This document shows positions 58,201-64,000 of a DNA stretch of 64,000 bases, in pieces. A program made the position numbers and the translations under genes. The notes beneath the pieces were generated by a model. It was given only the letters and a program-made list of their open reading frames with translations, did no database searches and had not been told where the DNA came from. Origin of the DNA: Tetrahymena elliotti 4EA (Eukaryota; Ciliophora; Oligohymenophorea; Hymenostomatida; Tetrahymenidae); assembly GCA_000231825.2 (NCBI GenBank), contig JH720301.1:62001-126000 (forward strand), written 5' to 3'. Position 1 is the first letter of the stretch; every line of letters starts with the position of its first letter.

Positions 58201-59100
58201 TCATTTGATTCTAATGAATGTGTATAAAATAATTTTATGAAGAGATAAACATCCAATAAAACCTTAAATATTCACACTTAAGTAAAAAAGTAAATAAATA
58301 GATTTGTAACTCCAAGAGAATAAAAGGAGTTCAAAAGCACACTGTAATCATTTAGTAACTAATAAAGGGTTTTAAATGAAAGTCTGGCATTTGGTAATAC
58401 AACTTAATAATCAATTAATATGAATAGTCCTATAAGTAAAGAGTCTAAAGAGTATCTCTTGTAATTGATTGAGAAACCTCATTAGAAAGAACTCAGAAAT
58501 AGAATTGCATCGTTTATTAAATAAAAAGAGTAAATTAAAGATATTTAGAAGTAAGCTGATCCCTAACTAAGAATTACCAAATCTTTTCTTTCTTAAAAGT
58601 AAATAAAATAAAGAACAGATAATTAATTATAAAGTCCATTATTCAATCCTAATTTCTCTTAAATACAAAATAATACTTCTTATTAAGCTGAGAATATCAG
58701 CTAAATTTGTTTTCTGAAAGGTGGTCTGAGTGTTGATGGAAATTCAGAGGATTTTTCATAATTTGATTCAATAAATAATAAGCAACCTGAATAAAACAAA
58801 ACTTAAACTTCATACTTTTTAAGCAAAAGTTATTCCAATAAGAGTAATCCATTTTTGAAAAAAATACTAAATAATCAGTAAAAGAAATATTAAAATACCA
58901 TTTCAAAAAATTTTGAAAATAAAATTAATGACTCAGATTTATAACTCAAAGATATTTTTAACACAACAAATTTATCAAAGATAAATGAATCAACTCCAAT
59001 GAAAAGATAAGATTCTCTTTCAGATTTCTTAAAAATATCATAAATAATAGAATCCCCAAAACAACCTAAATTCATATAAAAAATTAATATTATTTAATGA
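55259..59100 (+). CDS. Cyclic-nucleotide-binding domain protein (soluble)
   Basis: Exon 55259-55529 joins exon 55616-55741 (86-nt intron, phase 1), continuing in frame VTLEISSVKPNLRNQEQIN, FEILKEIPYFS, the usual entry into a CNBD. A first CNBD is suggested by DFIFISGN and WKGEVVLFKP. Between about 55895 and 56790 one frame stays open (KGVLLKRASIVVSQMKKN, SKILRFQKNDFIYQQ) into a second CNBD: YFYFLIKGEL, then after a large intron ending about 57290, GFTSFGEFSALSRQPYSHSA with the FGE phosphate-binding loop, though the Arg that contacts the cyclic phosphate is not clear. The remainder to TGA at 59100 is polar and Gln/Ser-rich. No membrane segments are seen. It resembles the PKA-regulatory-like CNBD proteins expanded in ciliates. 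The start and middle introns are uncertain. Confidence 0.7.
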
Positions 59101-59736
59101 ATTGATGTTATGTTTTGTCTTTAATGTTTATTTTTTCTCATTTATAAATAATTAAAATGATTTTTATTTTATTTCCTTCTTTTTCTTATTAATATTTTTT
59201 CTTCATTAAGAAATTTGATCTTTACATAAACAAAATAATAAAATTTTAACAATTAGATTTTTTTCGAAAAATATCCAAAAAAATAAATAATGAAATTTGA
59301 TATTTAAATAATGATTTTTTCTTTATTTATTCCTTTTGTCATTAATTTATTTTTATTTATTATTCACTTTAATTTCTGTTGTTTAACTTTCAAATTTTTA
59401 TGTATGACTAACAACTCCAAAATAGTAATAAATAAGATTAAATAAATTAATCTCTTTATTTTTGTAATTAATTTAATAAATATCATGTATTTCAGCAAAT
59501 TGATTAAATTTAGTAGATTATTTTAAGTTTCTAAGATTAAATATTTCAATTTAACTGATTTAACATTTAAGTAATATATTTTTTATAAAAATTAATCGAA
59601 ATGATCTATTATTTATCTTTCTTTTGATTTGCATTTTATTGTTTTGATTAAATTAAAAAAATCATTGAATTCTTAGCTAAGATGTAACAAATAGTCACAA
59701 AGTTTACATTTATTAGATTATTAAACTTTATTTATG
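59101..59736. other. AT-rich convergent intergenic region
   Basis: 3' ends of the CNBD gene (plus) and the kinase gene (minus). No coding signal. Confidence 0.5.
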
Positions 59737-62700
59737 TCAAAATATAAGATCTAATATAGATTTTACTTCAATTTCTTGCTTTATAATATATTCATTCTAC
59801 TCTAAAAACTGTGAGAATATATTTTGAAAATAGAAGTAGAGTTAACTTTTATAATTAGCTTGGTTTAACATAAGATAAGAGTTATTCAAAGAAATAAAGT
59901 CCGTTTATTTTTTTTATTTCAATGAAGAAAACTAAATTAAAAATATGATTTCAGCTTCTATTTTTTTATTTATTACTTATGCATTCTTTTTTAGATTTTG
60001 ATAAAAAGAGAGTATGTTTTCATAGTTCGATATAACTATGACATCTATTGTTATTAAGCAATATAAATAAATGTATTTTTTAAAGGCATTCAATTCATGC
60101 TAATTTTTACCAAACCAATCAAATATTTACTCTCTATAACAATAATTTTACCCTATTTAATTTTTTTAGTTTTAAGAAGGCTCATTTTATCTTAAGGAGT
60201 TTAGAGAGCAATAAATCAAAAATAGATCTAAAAAGTGATTGTTGTGATATTAATCACTAAGCATATTCATAAGTATTTAATCACTGAAATTTATTGATTA
60301 ACTCTCAAAATTTAAGATTAACTATTAATAAATTAATTTTTGAAGAGAATTTAATTCTTTTTCAACTAAAACATATTAGTTCCTTAGTTAGCTAATAATT
60401 TAAGTTATCTGCTAATTCTAAAAATACATTTAAAAGAAGCATGATATCTCTAAAGTAAAAGAGAACTTTTCTACATCAGCAAATCGATCTTAGATTTAAA
60501 TAAATTAATTTATCTCTTAAATTTTTTAGGATTCTTCAATGCTTAAATCAAAGAAAAAAACAATAATGAATAAATTATCAAGGATATCTTATAAATTATA
60601 TTCATCTAGAAACAGAGAATTTAATTCAAACTATTTGTTTATTAAACTTTTATTTCTAAAACTACAAGCTCTTAGCATATTTTGTTAATATTAATTGTTG
60701 ATTTACTACTCTACCTATTCATCTGTTTCAATCTTTTTCCATATTTATTAAGTGATTAAATCTATTTAATAGTAATTCTATTCCAAAACTTATTTATTTT
60801 ATGTTAAGTATTATTATTGTAATTAAATAAGCTCTTCAGAAGTGATTCCATTTTTCGAATAATTGTCTTGAGAAGGATCTTGTATTAAAAATATATCTAG
60901 AAAATCTAACAGTTTTTACTTTTAATCTTAATTTGGATTTTACTATTCTATTTAACTTTTATTGAAAATGTATTCATTCTATAGATCTGAAGACATGATA
61001 TAAAAAATAGTTTTGCAACAACTGTATATTTCTGCAAATAAAACTTATTACCAAGTCAATTTTTACTATTCATAAAGATCATCGAAAAATAAGCATTTAT
61101 ACTTTTATGAAATATAATCATAATAACAATTCACTTCATTAGAAAAACTTCCAAAATCTATAAATTTGATTTTTGGCTCAACAAACTCACAAATTCCAAA
61201 ATTTTATTAGAATTCAGAAGTATTTTGATTGATAGTGATGATAATATTCTAGGGTTTGATATCTCCATGATAATATTTGATTTTATTTAATTATAGACAA
61301 AAAGTTATCATCTCATTTAAAAAATTAACAAGATTTGGGATACTAAACCCAATTTACTGATTGTTTAAAATTGAAGCTGCTTCTAATAATGAAGAGAATC
61401 CCATTTCAAGTACTAATTAGTAATTATAATCATTATAATCGATCAATTAGCAGGTATATTATTTAACTTTAAAAAATGTCTCAGAAAGTTGGATCTCCTC
61501 TAAAATTTTCTTTTCTTGAAAGTATTCATTTACACTACTAAATTACTTAACAGCTATTTTGTTTCTTGTATTATTGTCATAATAAACTGATACACTCCCA
61601 AACCCTCCTCTTCCTAATTCTCCAATTTTAACTAATTTATAGTTCCTTTTGATATTTTTTTCTTTTTCTTCATTATATTCTTAAAAGTTTTAAATCATAT
61701 TTTTAAAACTTGAATATTAAGTTTCTATGAGATTTAAGTTTTATTAAGAAGTATCAACATTATTTAAAGATACAAAATGTCTAGCAGTTAAAGTGTTTTC
61801 TTCATTTGTTGAATCAAATAGATTTGTTCCTTAATCAGAGTTATTTTAGCTTATCAAAATTTATTTACTTTTATTAAAATAATTTTTTGTTTGGTTTTAT
61901 GTTTCTTCGGTATTACTAAAGTTACTTGTAGTATTTTCTTGAAATTCAATTTTTTTTTCAATTAGCTTATTAAAACTACCATATGTAAGTGTTTCCTAAT
62001 CTTTGTAGGTTAAATCTTATGTTTAACTATTCCATTTTTATTCTATAAATTAATTACTCTAATAAATTTAACAAAAATTATCATTAATCTAATTTTGATT
62101 GACTTTATTTCCAAATCCTTTTTAAATTTAGTTTTTTGGAAAATTTTCTGTAATTTTTTATTTGGCATCTAAAAGATGTATACTTTAATGGTCTTCATTA
62201 TGTAATTGATTTTACATGATCATTTCCCCTGTATTTAAATCTAATTTTTTAATTTAAGTAAAAATTATTTTTTTAAAAGAAAATAAATTACCTTAATTTT
62301 AGTTTGAATAATCATCTCGGACATTTAAATGAAACTAATTTCTATCTTCAAAATCACTCATTTTTAGATTATTTGATTCTTCTGTTTCTGATAATTTATT
62401 TTGCATAGAAATACAAGCCATTTACTTTACTGGTAGCAAATATCCATTTATTTATTTAAAAATATTGTCAAAGAATGGAGGATAAGACTTTCCCTTATCT
62501 TCTTGGCTCATAAAATTCTTAAATTTAACTATATCATCAATTAGCTCATCAAATTACAACTTCAAGTTTGACTTACACAATATTTCTAATTATATTAAGT
62601 TAATATGATATTAGATATCAAATTCTCTATATAAATAAGTTGCAAATTGCTTATATGCTTTTTTGATAGCCTGTATTAATTTGAGTGCTTCCTCATATTT

Positions 62701-64000
62701 GTTGAAAGATAATAAAAACAAGATTCTAGAATAATCCATTAAAAATATATTTTTATAGAGATATTAATCTTGATTAATCATTTGCTAGTTAGACAACAAT
62801 CTTTAATTAAACATTTAATATTACTCAAAATAATACTTAGTAAAGAAAGCATTCTATGAAATGCTATTAGTAAAGAACAGTAGAGGTAATAGGTAAATAA
62901 TATCTATAGGTTAAAATATTTCTTATTTCTACTTTAGCAATTCATTTACCTAATTAAACATTTCACTTGCTTATTCAATTTTATTATCAAGGATTAGACT
63001 AGTTATCTCTTTTGAAAGATATTTTAAATCTTTTTCATATTATTAAGAGTTATCCTCGAACAGCATGAGTTCATCAAGAAATTTATATTATTTTAACTCA
63101 AGAGCAATGTTAATCAAAAGTCTATAGTAATAATCAAATGAGATTTAATATCCTTATTTCGCAAATGGGTTTAATTTATCTTCAACTATTTAATATTTTT
63201 AATTTTTATCTTTTGATTTTTTACTTAATGAATTGAAAAGTTTAATAGAAACTTAAAAAAAGAGATCTATAAAATTCTAATCTATCTCAGTCACTGGATT
63301 ATTCAAAATTATCTAACTCACATATTATTAAATACCAAATAGCTTACTCAGTATAAACCTTGATTTATAATCTGATAAATTATGCTATAAAGCTCTTTAA
63401 AAAAAATTCAAGTAAAGTTCCTAATTAGCAAAATAATTTAAGTAAAAATTAGAAAAGAAACGTTGAAGATTAGTTTTGTATTGTTAGCTTTAGTAGAATC
63501 TTGTTGTTTAATAAATATACTATATTAGCTATTCACTTATTTCTAATTCATATTTAAAATACTTTTTTCCTTCTATGTAATCAATTAACTCATATTTTGT
63601 CAATATATCCTCTAACTCCTAAATCTAAAATGAAGCTTTTAGACTATTTCTATCTATATTAATTACTTCCAAAATAAAATCAATATAACTTTTTTTGTAG
63701 AAATCATTTTCATTTTTTAATTTTTTTTGTATTTATTATATGAAAAGATGGTTTATTAATTCATAATTTTACTTTTATTCTCCTTCTAAATTTAATTTTA
63801 TCTCTGAGTATAAACTCACAAAATCTTTATCATAATCTATAATTAATTCTGCAATTACCATACAAATATTATAAACCTCAGCAAAAAGAATCTGCTCTTT
63901 TGTTAATTTACCAAAATCTATTTCACAATACTTTTAGAATTTATATAAAGTTTTTATTTCAAAATAAGAATCAAAATCACTAGAAATCCATCCACAATTA
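59737..64000 (-). CDS. Protein kinase with large N-terminal helical region (5' end outside window)
   Basis: Minus-strand frame enters at the right edge and runs to TGA at 59737; a 51-nt GT...TAG segment at 62291-62241 is probably an intron but keeps the frame either way. About 1,380 residues are visible. The first 500 are helical, in TPR-like pairs (YYRLLINIALELKQYKFLDE, LSFNKYEEALKLIQAIKKAY). A polar linker leads to the kinase domain at about 61640-61100: GELGRGGFGSV (glycine loop), NKIAVKQF (ATP-binding Lys), YYHGDIKPQN (catalytic loop with Asp and Asn) and KFIDFGSFS (Mg-binding DFG). HGD replaces HRD. A long Leu/Gln-rich tail of about 450 residues follows. Substrates are unknown; helical N-terminus plus kinase is common in ciliate kinomes. 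Confidence 0.82.

Noticed and set aside
1..64000. Chromosome breakage sequence and telomere repeats
   Set aside because: I looked for the Tetrahymena breakage motif (TAAACCAACCTCTTT) and for tandem CCCCAA and saw neither; only one isolated CCCCAA-type unit at 28090-28106.
1..64000. tRNA or rRNA genes in the spacers
   Set aside because: No GC-rich segment with a GTTCGA-type T-loop and cloverleaf pairing was seen; TTCGA words found lie inside coding exons.

Overview
This window reads as macronuclear DNA of an oligohymenophorean ciliate of the Tetrahymena type. Every convincing gene stays open only if TAA and TAG are read as glutamine and TGA is the sole stop. Base composition is very AT-rich by eye, coding islands are separated by even more AT-rich spacers, and introns are GT...AG, mostly about 50-120 nt, ending in TAG, CAG or AAG. 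There is no operon structure and I saw no tRNA, rRNA, CRISPR or bacterial-type element. A standard-code ORF search gives almost only fragments here, so exons were joined by reading codons and splice sites by hand; families were assigned from recognised motifs, not from a database search.

Layout. 1-5.2 kb: a Gln-rich protein, a TPR-like protein and a small 93-aa gene. 5.8-15 kb (minus strand): a zinc-finger/VWA protein with an N-myristoylation-type start, an SPPL2-like intramembrane aspartyl protease, a cyclin and an RPA1-type single-strand DNA-binding protein; a 137-nt near-perfect hairpin lies at 8.4 kb. 16.7-20 kb: two RING E3 ligase genes, one soluble (RNF126-like, polyQ) and one membrane-bound. 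21-27.5 kb: an Rrp42-like exosome subunit, a TPR protein with an MGC acylation start, and two membrane proteins.

28-31 kb is the accessory-looking part. Two cysteine-rich surface-antigen (i-antigen/Ser-like) genes, both frame-disrupted, flank a 100-N assembly gap that is itself bordered by identical 49-bp copies; small protein-like fragments lie around them. 31.8-36 kb is a 17-exon UPF1 helicase gene that can be resolved exon by exon. 37.7-38.6 kb carries a COX5B-like mitochondrial gene that looks decayed.

39.4-47.2 kb holds three tandem same-strand paralogues that share a short Gly-Gly-Asp-Phe/Leu block and a PAS-like C-terminal block; I know no described family that fits well. 48.3-49.2 kb is a DUF1295 (steroid-reductase-like) membrane enzyme. 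50-59.1 kb holds a cyclic-nucleotide-gated K+ channel followed by a second protein with cyclic-nucleotide-binding domains. The right edge is a large protein kinase whose 5' end lies outside the window. The genes look like unlinked housekeeping and ciliate-expanded families (E3 ligases, CNBD/K+ channels, kinases, surface antigens), not a co-functional cluster.
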